A stretch of DNA of 11,278 bases from JBKHYG01 sp046565595 (lineage in GTDB: Bacteria > Actinomycetota > AC-67): NCBI GenBank assembly GCA_046565595.1, contig JBKHYG010000103.1:1-11278 (forward strand). The letters run 5' to 3'. Under the pieces are notes generated by a model. The model was given only the letters and a program-made list of their open reading frames with translations. It did no database searches and was not told the DNA's origin. Of the stretch, positions 1 to 7,013 are shown piece after piece; positions within the stretch are counted from its first letter, which is position 1, and every line of letters begins with the position of its first letter. Made by a program: the position numbers and the translations under genes.

Positions 1-807
1 GGCGCCAAGGCCGACAAGCGGCTGGCCAAGGGCGACGCGATCACGCCGACGATGCGCAAGAAGCTCGAAGCGTCGCGCCGTGACGGCGGCGACGCCAAGC
101 ACCACATGGTGCAGGCGAACCTGCGTCTGGTCGTGTCGATCGCGCGCCGCTACCGCGCGACGGGCATCCCCCTGCTGGACCTCGTCCAGGAGGGCAACAT
201 CGGCCTGATGCGCGCCGTGGACAAGTTCGAGTGGCGCAAGGGCTTCAAGTTCTCGACCTACGCGACCTGGTGGATCCGCCAGGCCATCCAGCGAGGCATC
301 GCCGACCGCGGTCGCGCGATCCGTCTCCCGGTGCATGTCCACGAGTTGCTGGTGCGGGTCCGTCGGGCGCGCAGCGAACTCGAGGCACAACTGGGACGCG
401 AGGCCAACGACGAAGAGGTCGCCAGGGCAGCGCGGCTGCCCCTCGAGCGCGTCCGCGAACTGCGCGGCCTGGCTGCGAATCTGCTGTCGCTGGAGACCCC
501 CGTCGGCGAAGCCGGTGAAGCTACCCTCGGCGAATTCGTCCCAGACGAGAACGCCTCCGAGCAGTACAACGATGTCCTGAAGGGGATCGGAAGCGAAGAG
601 TTGACCCGTGTCCTTGACTCGCTGAGCGAGCGCGAGCGCAAGATCCTCGAACTCCGCTTCGGGCTGACCGGCGAGGAGCCTCTCACGCTGGAAGAGGTGG
701 GCAAGCGGTTCGGGCTGACCCGCGAACGCATCCGCCAGCTAGAAGCCAAGGCTCTGGCCAAGCTCCGTCACCCGAGCCGTTCGGCTGCGCTTAGAACCGA
801 AGCCTGA
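1..807 (+). CDS. Primary-type RNA polymerase sigma-70 factor, 5' end missing
   Basis: This gene encodes a sigma factor that directs core RNA polymerase to promoters. The frame is open from base 1, so the N-terminus (regions 1.1 and most of 1.2) lies outside the window; 268 residues are visible. The order is canonical. Region 2 has ANLRLVVSIARRY, then DLVQEGNIGLMRAV, then the -10-recognition segment FSTYATWWIRQAIQRGIADR. A region 3 segment follows. Region 4 has LSERERKILELRFGLTGEEP and the -35-binding helix-turn-helix TLEEVGKRFGLTRERIRQLE, ending in LRHPSRS. An intact region 3 and the FGLTGE and HPSRS motifs place it in group 1 or 2 (RpoD/SigA/HrdB type), not ECF. The segment after region 2.4 (GRAIRLPVHVHE) differs slightly from the usual RTIRIPVHM, so it may be a group 2 paralogue instead of the housekeeping factor. 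A hairpin terminator follows the stop directly. Confidence 0.93.
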   Translation, partial: GAKADKRLAKGDAITPTMRKKLEASRRDGGDAKHHMVQANLRLVVSIARRYRATGIPLLDLVQEGNIGLMRAVDKFEWRKGFKFSTYATWWIRQAIQRGIADRGRAIRLPVHVHELLVRVRRARSELEAQLGREANDEEVARAARLPLERVRELRGLAANLLSLETPVGEAGEATLGEFVPDENASEQYNDVLKGIGSEELTRVLDSLSERERKILELRFGLTGEEPLTLEEVGKRFGLTRERIRQLEAKALAKLRHPSRSAALRTEA

Positions 808-820
808 CGACTGACCAAGG

Positions 821-845
821 GCCCGCCTCTTGCGAAGGGGCGGGC
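821..845 (+). terminator. Hairpin terminator after the sigma factor gene
   Basis: An 11-bp stem (GCCCGCCTCTT pairing with AAGGGGCGGGC, one G-U pair) closes a GCG loop, 13 bases after the sigma factor stop. The downstream tract TCTCTC is only moderately T-rich, as is common in GC-rich actinobacteria. It separates the sigma gene from the hydrolase gene. Confidence 0.8.
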
Positions 846-899
846 TCTCTCATGCCCCCACTTGCGAGCACGGGCGACAGCTACGAGGCAGGGGATGCC

Positions 900-920
900 G
901 CATGTGGCGCAGAAACATGC
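900..920. promoter_or_regulatory. Inverted repeat upstream of the secreted hydrolase (possible operator)
   Basis: Perfect 6-bp arms GCATGT (900-905) and ACATGC (915-920) flank a 9-bp spacer. The dyad sits 40 bp before the proposed TTG start. Its size and position fit a dimeric repressor site, but it could be chance; no clear -35/-10 pair was found here. Confidence 0.3.
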
Positions 921-925
921 AGCGT

Positions 926-937
926 CCGACCGGTCGG
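926..937. promoter_or_regulatory. Perfect 12-bp palindrome CCGACCGGTCGG before the hydrolase
   Basis: The sequence equals its own reverse complement. It ends immediately before two AGGAG motifs (939-943 and 947-951) in the probable leader of the hydrolase gene. It could be a protein-binding site or a small RNA structure that affects access to the ribosome-binding site. Confidence 0.35.
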
Positions 938-946
938 TAGGAGACC

Positions 947-951
947 AGGAG
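947..951 (+). promoter_or_regulatory. Ribosome-binding site AGGAG that decides the hydrolase start
   Basis: AGGAG lies 8 nt before the TTG at 960. The first ATG of the frame (852) lacks such a site and would put a non-hydrophobic stretch ahead of the signal peptide. Confidence 0.75.
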
Positions 952-959
952 AGCCTCAG

Positions 960-3341
960 TTGAATCGACGACTTGCCCCGCTAGCGCTCGCGATCGCACT
1001 CGTTCCAGCCTCTGCTGGAGCAGACAGTCTGATCCCGGATTCGGTCCAGGTGCCGCTTCTGACCCGGCCGGTTCCTAAGGGCAAGCTGCTGGTAACCGAC
1101 GGGCCCGCCGTGACGCCATCGGCGAAGACGATCGACGCAGACCCCTCCGACTGGATCGGCACTCCGACCCGACTGGGTGGGACATCGATCCTGTCGGCTG
1201 GCGAACTCATCTATCAGGACTACATCCACGACGATCATGGTGCCGACAACGGCGAGGATGTTCGGCGCATCGGTCTGCTGGACCCGATCGAAGAGATGGA
1301 GGACCGCACCTACCGGGCCGAGGTCCTGGCTCAAGCTCTCGGCGAACAGTTCGGGGCGCCAGACGACGGGACCGACGACACCAAAGCGATAGTGGCGGAC
1401 GCCAACTATGGGGATGCCGACCAAGGGCCAGCCAAGAACGAGGCGGATCTGGCAGAGGTCCGGCTCGCCGCGGACGACTCGAGCCTCTACATCTTGGCGC
1501 GCTTCGGGGGCATGTCTCACCAGAGTCGCAGCGGGCTGGTCGTCTTGGTGGACGACCCAGCGACCGACTCGATCCAGTCGGCGCCCGGAGGTCTAGCGAC
1601 GAAAGCCGACCGAGTCTTGGTGTTACACGCCAACGGCGTCCTGGAGGAGAGCCAGGGGGGAACCAGCGTCGCGCCTTCAACGGGGATCCAAGTAGCTAGC
1701 GATGGAACGGGTTTCAACAACACGATGGAAGCCTCGATCCCTCTTGGAGAACTGCCGGCCGGCGTCCGGATCGGTATCGCCAGCGCGATCATCGAGCAGG
1801 GACAGATACGGGAGGCGGCGCGAGGCACAGCAGCTAGCGACCTGATCAACGTCGCCTTCCGTGCAGACGAGCCCATCCGGATCTGGAACGACCGCGAACA
1901 GGCTCTCTCGCTGCACGCGGGGAACATCGACCGCTATCTCATCGATGTTCCCTTGGCCGATCTGCAGACCGGCGCCAGCCAGACCTTCGTGCCCTCACCG
2001 GGCTACTTCGAGCGCACCTATGTCTCGGATTCGCCGGTGAATCAGGAGAGCGAGAGCGGACAGTATTTCCAGGGTCCGTGGCAGAACTATGGGCTCTACC
2101 TCCCCAGCAGTTGGCGTCCGGGACGCCGGTTGGGGGTCTCTTGGTGGACCCACTATCGCGGAGGTCACGCCCATGATGCGGCAGCCTGGCTACCGGGGCT
2201 GATCTGGGATCTGGGCGAGAGGATGGACAGGATCGTCGTTACACCCAGCGCTCGTGGGACCTCGACCTGGTATGTGGGCCGCGGGATGGAAGACTTCCTC
2301 GAGGTCTGGGACGACCTCGATGCTTCGTTCGCCTACGACCCTGATCGCGTCCTAATGAGCGGTTACTCGATGGGCGGCTACGCCTCTTGGCTGCTACCGC
2401 TGCTCATGCCAGACCGGTTCGCAGGATCCTTCCCGACCAGCGGGCCTCCGACCCAGGGCTTGTATGCCGGCGTCGGCGATGCTTTGGGAGAGCAGAACGG
2501 CGCCTATGACGCCGACGCACAACTGATGCTGCGGATGGTGCCGAACGCGAAGAACATGCGGTACGCGATCTATCACGGCTCGAACGACGAACTGGTCCCC
2601 TACTCAGGTGTCGCGCGCATGGCTGCCGAACTCAGCGCGAACGGAGTAGAGAACCGCTTCTACACGATGCCGGGATACGAGCACTACACGCATGCGATCA
2701 TCGACGATTGGCGAGCCGCCTCGAAGTATCTCGCAGACGCGGTTCGTGATCCTGCTCCAGACGAGGTGACCTTCATCCGTTGGCCGGCGCTCGAGCATGC
2801 CGTGAACACGGTCAGCACGCCGACCCCCCTCAACCATCGTTTCGACTCGGCCTATTGGGTCAGTGGACTCGAGTTGAGAGACATCGGAACGCCGGGGACC
2901 AACGGACGGCCGCAGCTCGACCGGACGGCCCGGGTCGACGCGAAGACCTTCACCAGAGGGACAGCGACGCGGCTGCCGGTGCCTGAAGTCGGGACGGTCG
3001 TGGATCACTCGACGCCCTATGTCATGACCGGCCTCGGATATCGCGAGATCACCCGCGGACCGCGATCCAACCGTTTCGAAGCGACATTGACGAACACGGC
3101 GACGGTCAGTCTGAGCACCAGCGGCATGCAGCTCGATCGGAAGTCGGTGTCCCTGGGCACGATCACCACCGACGGAAGTGCGTCCGTGGTCCTGCGGGGC
3201 CCGTTCCCGCAGAGCGAGGTCATCGTCAGCCTCCGTGACGAGGATCCTGGGATGTCGCAGGTCTATGTGGCATCTGGAGATATCGTGCTGACACTGCCGA
3301 AGGCCGGCACCTACTCGGTCATCATCAAGCCGACCTCGTAA
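960..3341 (+). CDS. Secreted alpha/beta-hydrolase (esterase/peptidase-like) with N-terminal DOMON/CBM9-like domain
   Basis: This is a 793-residue exported serine hydrolase; its substrate is unknown. The TTG start is chosen because AGGAG precedes it and a typical signal peptide follows: NRR, a hydrophobic run LAPLALAIALVP, then A-G-A at 19-21 as the likely cleavage site. Residues about 50-330 resemble extracellular DOMON/CBM9-like beta-sandwich domains (IDADPSDW near the start, SSLYILARF later). The catalytic domain covers about 370-615: nucleophile elbow GYSMGG with Ser470, an acid in GSNDELVP (Asp543 or Glu544), and a histidine in GYEHYTH (His575 or His578). This triad order is seen in prolyl oligopeptidase and PHB-depolymerase-type hydrolases. 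About 170 C-terminal residues look like beta-rich accessory modules. There is no C-terminal membrane anchor or sorting signal, so it is probably released. It is flanked by terminator-like hairpins and appears to be transcribed alone. Hydrolase fold is fairly sure; esterase versus peptidase activity is open. Confidence 0.8.
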   Translation: MNRRLAPLALAIALVPASAGADSLIPDSVQVPLLTRPVPKGKLLVTDGPAVTPSAKTIDADPSDWIGTPTRLGGTSILSAGELIYQDYIHDDHGADNGEDVRRIGLLDPIEEMEDRTYRAEVLAQALGEQFGAPDDGTDDTKAIVADANYGDADQGPAKNEADLAEVRLAADDSSLYILARFGGMSHQSRSGLVVLVDDPATDSIQSAPGGLATKADRVLVLHANGVLEESQGGTSVAPSTGIQVASDGTGFNNTMEASIPLGELPAGVRIGIASAIIEQGQIREAARGTAASDLINVAFRADEPIRIWNDREQALSLHAGNIDRYLIDVPLADLQTGASQTFVPSPGYFERTYVSDSPVNQESESGQYFQGPWQNYGLYLPSSWRPGRRLGVSWWTHYRGGHAHDAAAWLPGLIWDLGERMDRIVVTPSARGTSTWYVGRGMEDFLEVWDDLDASFAYDPDRVLMSGYSMGGYASWLLPLLMPDRFAGSFPTSGPPTQGLYAGVGDALGEQNGAYDADAQLMLRMVPNAKNMRYAIYHGSNDELVPYSGVARMAAELSANGVENRFYTMPGYEHYTHAIIDDWRAASKYLADAVRDPAPDEVTFIRWPALEHAVNTVSTPTPLNHRFDSAYWVSGLELRDIGTPGTNGRPQLDRTARVDAKTFTRGTATRLPVPEVGTVVDHSTPYVMTGLGYREITRGPRSNRFEATLTNTATVSLSTSGMQLDRKSVSLGTITTDGSASVVLRGPFPQSEVIVSLRDEDPGMSQVYVASGDIVLTLPKAGTYSVIIKPTS

Positions 3342-3362
3342 GGGATCCTCGCGTGGTGTGGT

Positions 3363-3395
3363 CTGGCGGCTAGGAACCGCACCGCCAGCCGCCAG
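3363..3395 (+). terminator. Possible weak hairpin terminator after the hydrolase
   Basis: A 9-bp perfect inverted repeat (CTGGCGGCT at 3363-3371, AGCCGCCAG at 3387-3395) with a 15-nt loop begins 21 bases after the hydrolase stop. No T-tract follows, so it may need other factors or may be only a structured leader. Confidence 0.4.
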
Positions 3396-3463
3396 CCTCC
3401 CTATGGGCGACCTGGCCTTGGCGTACGCAGTTTCCGTAGGATGTGGCTGTTCGCAGCCAGATC

Positions 3464-3469
3464 AGGAGG
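3464..3469 (+). promoter_or_regulatory. Perfect ribosome-binding site AGGAGG for the acyl-CoA synthetase
   Basis: AGGAGG lies 8 nt before the ATG at 3478. This fixes the start there and not at the GTG at 3358, which would add 40 unconserved-looking residues translated across the hairpin. Confidence 0.85.
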
Positions 3470-3477
3470 CTAATCGC

Positions 3478-5280
3478 ATGCCACTCGCCGGAAAAACGAT
3501 CAACGAACGGTTCGCAGCGCGGATCAACGCCACCCCGGACTCACCAGCGTTCTGGACCAAGCGCGACGGGAAGTGGACCGCGACATCTTGGCGCGAGTTC
3601 GGACGGCTATCTCATGCCTTCGCGGCAGGTCTGCTGGAAGCGGGTCACGGTCGGGGCGAACCCATCGCCATCCTGGGCGACACCAGGGAAGAGTGGTCCA
3701 TCTGCGACATGGGGGGTCTCGCTATCGGTGCGACCGTGGTCGGGGTGTATCAGACACTGACCACCGAGCAGGCTGCCTATGTCGTCGAGCACTGCGACGC
3801 CACCACCCTGGTGGTACAAGATGCCGCTCAGCTCGAGAAGATGAGGTCGGCCAAGTCCGGCCTTCCGAAGATCCAGCGCATCGTCGTCTGGGATCCTGAC
3901 GGAGCAGCTGACGACGAACGCGTCATCTCCTACGCAGACATCATCGCGAAGGGCAGCGAGCTCGTCGCCGCCGACACCGACCGGATCTGGAAGATGGCCT
4001 TCGAGGTACAGCCAGAAGACCCGGCGGTCACGATCTATACCTCTGGCACGACCGGCCCGCCGAAGGGAGCCGTGCTATCTCACAGGAACATCTGTTTCAA
4101 GATGGAGGTCCTCGAGGAACTGCTCCCCGCCTCTCCTTCGGATTCGTCGTTCGCGTTCCTGCCGATGGCGCATGTGGCCGAGCGGGTGGTCGGGGCGATG
4201 ACCCGCATCCAGATCGGGTACGGCGCCTACTACGCGCAGAGCCTTGCGACGATCATCCAGGATGTAGGCGAGACCAAGCCGACGATCTTCGGATCGGTGC
4301 CACGGATCTTCGAGAAGGCGTACGCGAAGATCATGGCGGGGATCCAGGAATCTTCTGGTGTGAAGGGCTCTCTGGCCAAGTGGGCGGTCGGGATGGCACG
4401 CGCCAAGTCGAAGGCCGGTGAGGGCCAGACCGGCAAGGGGCTGAACCCCATCCAGTCGATCCAGTACGCGATCGCAGACAAACTCGTGTTGTCCAAGGTG
4501 CGCGCGGTGTTCGGCGGGCGCGTCCGGTTCTTCATCTCCGGAGCTGCGCCGATCGCCTTCGAGATCCTCGAGTTCTTCGATGGCGCTGGGCTCACGACAT
4601 ACGAGGTCTACGGGATGACCGAGTCCTCGGCGCTCATAACCGCCAACCGCCCAGGCGCATTGCGGCTGGGCACGGTCGGTAAGCCGATCCCCCGCGTCGA
4701 GGTCATGATCGCTGAGGACGGTGAGATCCTGTGCCGTGGCGAGAATGTCTTCCTGGGCTATCACAAGAACGAGGAGGCGACCGCCGAGACGATCGATGAC
4801 GACGGGTGGCTGCACACAGGCGATGTCGGAGCCTTCGATCAGGACGGGTTCGTGAGCATCACGGGCCGCAAGAAGGAGATCGCCATAACCGCGGGCGGCA
4901 AGAACATCTCGCCCGCCAACATCGAGAACCTGATCAAGCAGTCGCCGATCGTCAGTCAGGCGCTGGTGCACGCGGATCGACGCAAGTTCCCATCCGCCCT
5001 GATCACGATCGATCCTGAGGCGGCTCCCGAATGGGCCAAGGCGAACGGGGCTACCACCGACATGTCGAGGTTCGCTGACGACCCCAAGGTCAAGGAACAC
5101 CTCGAGGCGCATATCGCGTCGGTCAACTCGGAACTGTCGCCTGTCGAACAGGTCAAGGCGTGGAAGGTTCTGGACGAAGATTTCACCGTCGAGAACGGTC
5201 TCGCAACGCCCACTATGAAGATCAAGCGCAGCGAGATCGAGAAGCGCTACGGATCCCTGTTAGACGCCTTCTACGAGTAG
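3478..5280 (+). CDS. fadD: Long-chain fatty-acid--CoA ligase (AMP-forming, FadD15-like)
   Basis: This 600-residue enzyme of the ANL superfamily activates fatty acids with ATP and then CoA, giving acyl-CoA, AMP and pyrophosphate. All core motifs are present: the phosphate-binding loop TIYTSGTTGPPKG (about 184-196), the adenine-binding motif YEVYGMTESSA (about 375-385), the ATP-ribose aspartate in GWLHTGDVG (about 443-451), the hinge GRKKEIAITAGGKNISP (about 463-479), and the C-terminal catalytic lysine region PTMKIKR (about 579-585). Length matches the bacterial long-chain synthetase family, and the YGMTESSA and KNISPANIE motifs resemble mycobacterial FadD15. No signal peptide is seen; the protein should be cytosolic or membrane-associated. 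In M. tuberculosis fadD15 lies beside pimB', as this gene lies near a PimB'-like gene here. Its last 21 bases overlap the convergent lipoprotein gene. Chain-length preference cannot be read from the sequence. Confidence 0.93.
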   Translation: MPLAGKTINERFAARINATPDSPAFWTKRDGKWTATSWREFGRLSHAFAAGLLEAGHGRGEPIAILGDTREEWSICDMGGLAIGATVVGVYQTLTTEQAAYVVEHCDATTLVVQDAAQLEKMRSAKSGLPKIQRIVVWDPDGAADDERVISYADIIAKGSELVAADTDRIWKMAFEVQPEDPAVTIYTSGTTGPPKGAVLSHRNICFKMEVLEELLPASPSDSSFAFLPMAHVAERVVGAMTRIQIGYGAYYAQSLATIIQDVGETKPTIFGSVPRIFEKAYAKIMAGIQESSGVKGSLAKWAVGMARAKSKAGEGQTGKGLNPIQSIQYAIADKLVLSKVRAVFGGRVRFFISGAAPIAFEILEFFDGAGLTTYEVYGMTESSALITANRPGALRLGTVGKPIPRVEVMIAEDGEILCRGENVFLGYHKNEEATAETIDDDGWLHTGDVGAFDQDGFVSITGRKKEIAITAGGKNISPANIENLIKQSPIVSQALVHADRRKFPSALITIDPEAAPEWAKANGATTDMSRFADDPKVKEHLEAHIASVNSELSPVEQVKAWKVLDEDFTVENGLATPTMKIKRSEIEKRYGSLLDAFYE

Positions 5281-5910
5281 GCGGATGGTCGCGGTTGCGG
5301 GATCGGTCAACTCAGCCGGCCCCGCGATCACCTCGGGCTCGTCTGCCCTGAGGTCTATCTGCTTATCGGCGATGCGAACCTGATGCCGACCTCCTAGCAG
5401 CAGTAGAGGAACGATCCCGTCGCGACGACGGATAGGTGTCCGTACACCGTCGACCTCGAGGCTCGTCGTGATCTCGGGGACCCCTTCGAGGCGTAGGCCA
5501 TAGACATCGAGGTTCACCACCCCGCTTATCTCGCCGTCCACGGTCACGACCGCATCTTCTGGCCCGTCGCCCCGGTCGAAGCGGAGGTCTACTTCGAAGA
5601 AGGGCGTGCCGGTCTCTCTGGGCGCGTCGATCGTCCGCCTATCTATGCGGGTGACGGTCCCAACCTCGTACCGTTCCAGCGGGTCGGCCTCCCAGGCGGC
5701 GATGAAATGCTCTCTGGTTATCGCTGCGCCGCGACCGAAACTGTCCGAGAGTTCCTCTAGCGAGGTCAATGAATATGCGGTCGCGTAGCGACCGTCCTTG
5801 AGTGCTTCGAGGAACCTGCTGAGCGCCGCCGGAGGGGGTTCGGTCGGCCCTATCGAGCACCCTGTGAACAGGACCGCGATGGTGCTGAGCGTCGCGACCA
5901 ACCTGCTCAC
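5260..5910 (-). CDS. Small lipoprotein of unknown function, last gene of the sepH unit
   Basis: This 216-residue protein starts with a lipoprotein signal: MSRLVATL, a hydrophobic stretch, then LFTGC with Cys18 as the lipidated residue. It should be anchored outside the cytoplasmic membrane. The segment after the lipobox (AALSRFLEALKDGRYATAYS) resembles the first helices of NTF2-like domains, such as the MecA-N domain of penicillin-binding proteins, but no transpeptidase follows. The rest is predicted beta-rich and unrecognised. The GTG start at 5910 overlaps the TGA of the glycosyltransferase gene (GTGA, 4 nt), which fixes the start and suggests coupled translation. The 3' end overlaps the acyl-CoA ligase gene by 21 bases on the opposite strand. 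Being last in a unit with a mannosyltransferase suggests an envelope role; that is inference. Confidence 0.75.
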   Translation of the reverse strand: MSRLVATLSTIAVLFTGCSIGPTEPPPAALSRFLEALKDGRYATAYSLTSLEELSDSFGRGAAITREHFIAAWEADPLERYEVGTVTRIDRRTIDAPRETGTPFFEVDLRFDRGDGPEDAVVTVDGEISGVVNLDVYGLRLEGVPEITTSLEVDGVRTPIRRRDGIVPLLLLGGRHQVRIADKQIDLRADEPEVIAGPAELTDPATATIRLLVEGV

Positions 5911-7013
5911 AGCAGGGCCTCGAGTTCGTTTCTGAAGCGCGCGGTGATGAGATCCCAGTCGTAGGTGGTCTCCATGAACCGCCTGGCCGCCAGCCCCATC
6001 CGTCGAGCCCGCTCCCGATCCTTCAACAGGCCTGCGATCGGTTCAACCAGCGCCGTCGCGTCGCCGCCGGGAACCGTGTAGCCGGTCTCGCCGTGGCGAA
6101 CCGCCTCTGGCGCGCCTCCCGAGTCGCCGGTTATGGCGGGCCGGGCGCACGCTTGGGCTTCCAGGTACACCAGCCCCAGGCCTTCCACCTCGAGGCCGCC
6201 GTAGCGAGAACGGCAGGGCATGGCGAACACATCTCCGGCGGCGTAGGCGTCTGGCAACTCTTCGGCGGGGACCGCTCCGGTCACATGTATCGCGTCTGCG
6301 GCGGGCGACGCCGCAGCGAGCTTGGCGACCCTGGCACGGTCCGCGCCGTCGCCCACGATCACCAGCGCCGCGTCAGGGACCTGAGCGCGGATCCTCGGCA
6401 TGGCCTCTATGAGGGTGTCTGCGCCCTTGCGTCTGACCAGCCGACTCACGAAGGAGATTACGGGACGATCCCCCAAGCCAAGCCGATCCCGAAGTCCGCG
6501 GCCGTCCAGATCACTCGGGAAGTCCCGGACATCCACCCCCGTCGGGATCAGAGCTCGGGGAGCATCGCGGAAGACGGGCGCCAGGGCTTGACCGGTCCAG
6601 CGGGTGATATGGGTAACCAGGGCAGCGCGGCTCATGATCCGGCGCAACAGCGAAGCTGCTCCCGGCATCTTCGCCCAGCCGATCTCGAAACCGTGCGTAT
6701 GGATCACCAGCGGCCTGTCGATCTTCGAGACGATCTGGGCCATCGGCAGCGTAGCGCCGATCGTGACCAGATCCGCGTCGCGGGCATGCTCTCGTACCTC
6801 GCGCATCAACGAGGATGAGGGGAAGATGACCTCACGCCGTCTCACGATCCGCATCGGGGCTAGAGCGTCGAATCGCTCCGCCTCCTGATGATCGCGCGCG
6901 ATGACGGTCACATCGACTCCACCCTCAGCGAGACGCCGATAGATGTTCCAGAGGTAGGTCTGGATGCCTCCGATGCGCGGAGGGAAGTCATTGGTGACCA
7001 GCACGATCTTCAT
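5907..7013 (-). CDS. pimB: GT4 glycosyltransferase, PimB'-like phosphatidylinositol-mannoside mannosyltransferase
   Basis: This 368-residue GT-B enzyme of family GT4 most resembles PimB', which transfers the second mannose from GDP-mannose to phosphatidylinositol monomannoside at the inner face of the membrane. Visible matches are the N-terminal loop NDFPPRIGGIQTY (about 7-19), THGFEIGW near the domain linker, SRLVRRKGADTLIEAMP at the start of the nucleotide-sugar domain, DVFAMPCRSR, and the retaining-enzyme EX7E motif EGLGLVYLE with Glu277 and Glu285, followed by GDSGGAPEAV. Length fits PimB' (about 370-385). The ATG at 7013 overlaps the TGA of the upstream protease gene (ATGA) and is chosen over the much longer open frame to 7985, whose extension is the antisense-like shadow of that protease. 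M. tuberculosis also has pimB' near fadD15 and an exonuclease/UvrC gene. Exact acceptor specificity is not provable from sequence. Confidence 0.87.
   Translation of the reverse strand: MKIVLVTNDFPPRIGGIQTYLWNIYRRLAEGGVDVTVIARDHQEAERFDALAPMRIVRRREVIFPSSSLMREVREHARDADLVTIGATLPMAQIVSKIDRPLVIHTHGFEIGWAKMPGAASLLRRIMSRAALVTHITRWTGQALAPVFRDAPRALIPTGVDVRDFPSDLDGRGLRDRLGLGDRPVISFVSRLVRRKGADTLIEAMPRIRAQVPDAALVIVGDGADRARVAKLAAASPAADAIHVTGAVPAEELPDAYAAGDVFAMPCRSRYGGLEVEGLGLVYLEAQACARPAITGDSGGAPEAVRHGETGYTVPGGDATALVEPIAGLLKDRERARRMGLAARRFMETTYDWDLITARFRNELEALL

Noticed and set aside
852..959. ATG at 852 as start of the secreted hydrolase
   Set aside because: It would add 36 residues before a clear signal peptide, lies next to the terminator and lacks a ribosome-binding site; TTG at 960 has AGGAG.
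3414..3442. Promoter for the acyl-CoA ligase using TAGGAT (3437-3442)
   Set aside because: The -10-like box is plausible, but no acceptable -35 box is found at 16-18 bp; the nearest TTGGCG is only 13 bp away.
4075..5112. Long antisense frame opposite the acyl-CoA ligase
   Set aside because: It mirrors codon-position GC bias of the ligase gene, has no recognisable motif, and the ligase motifs on the plus strand are complete.
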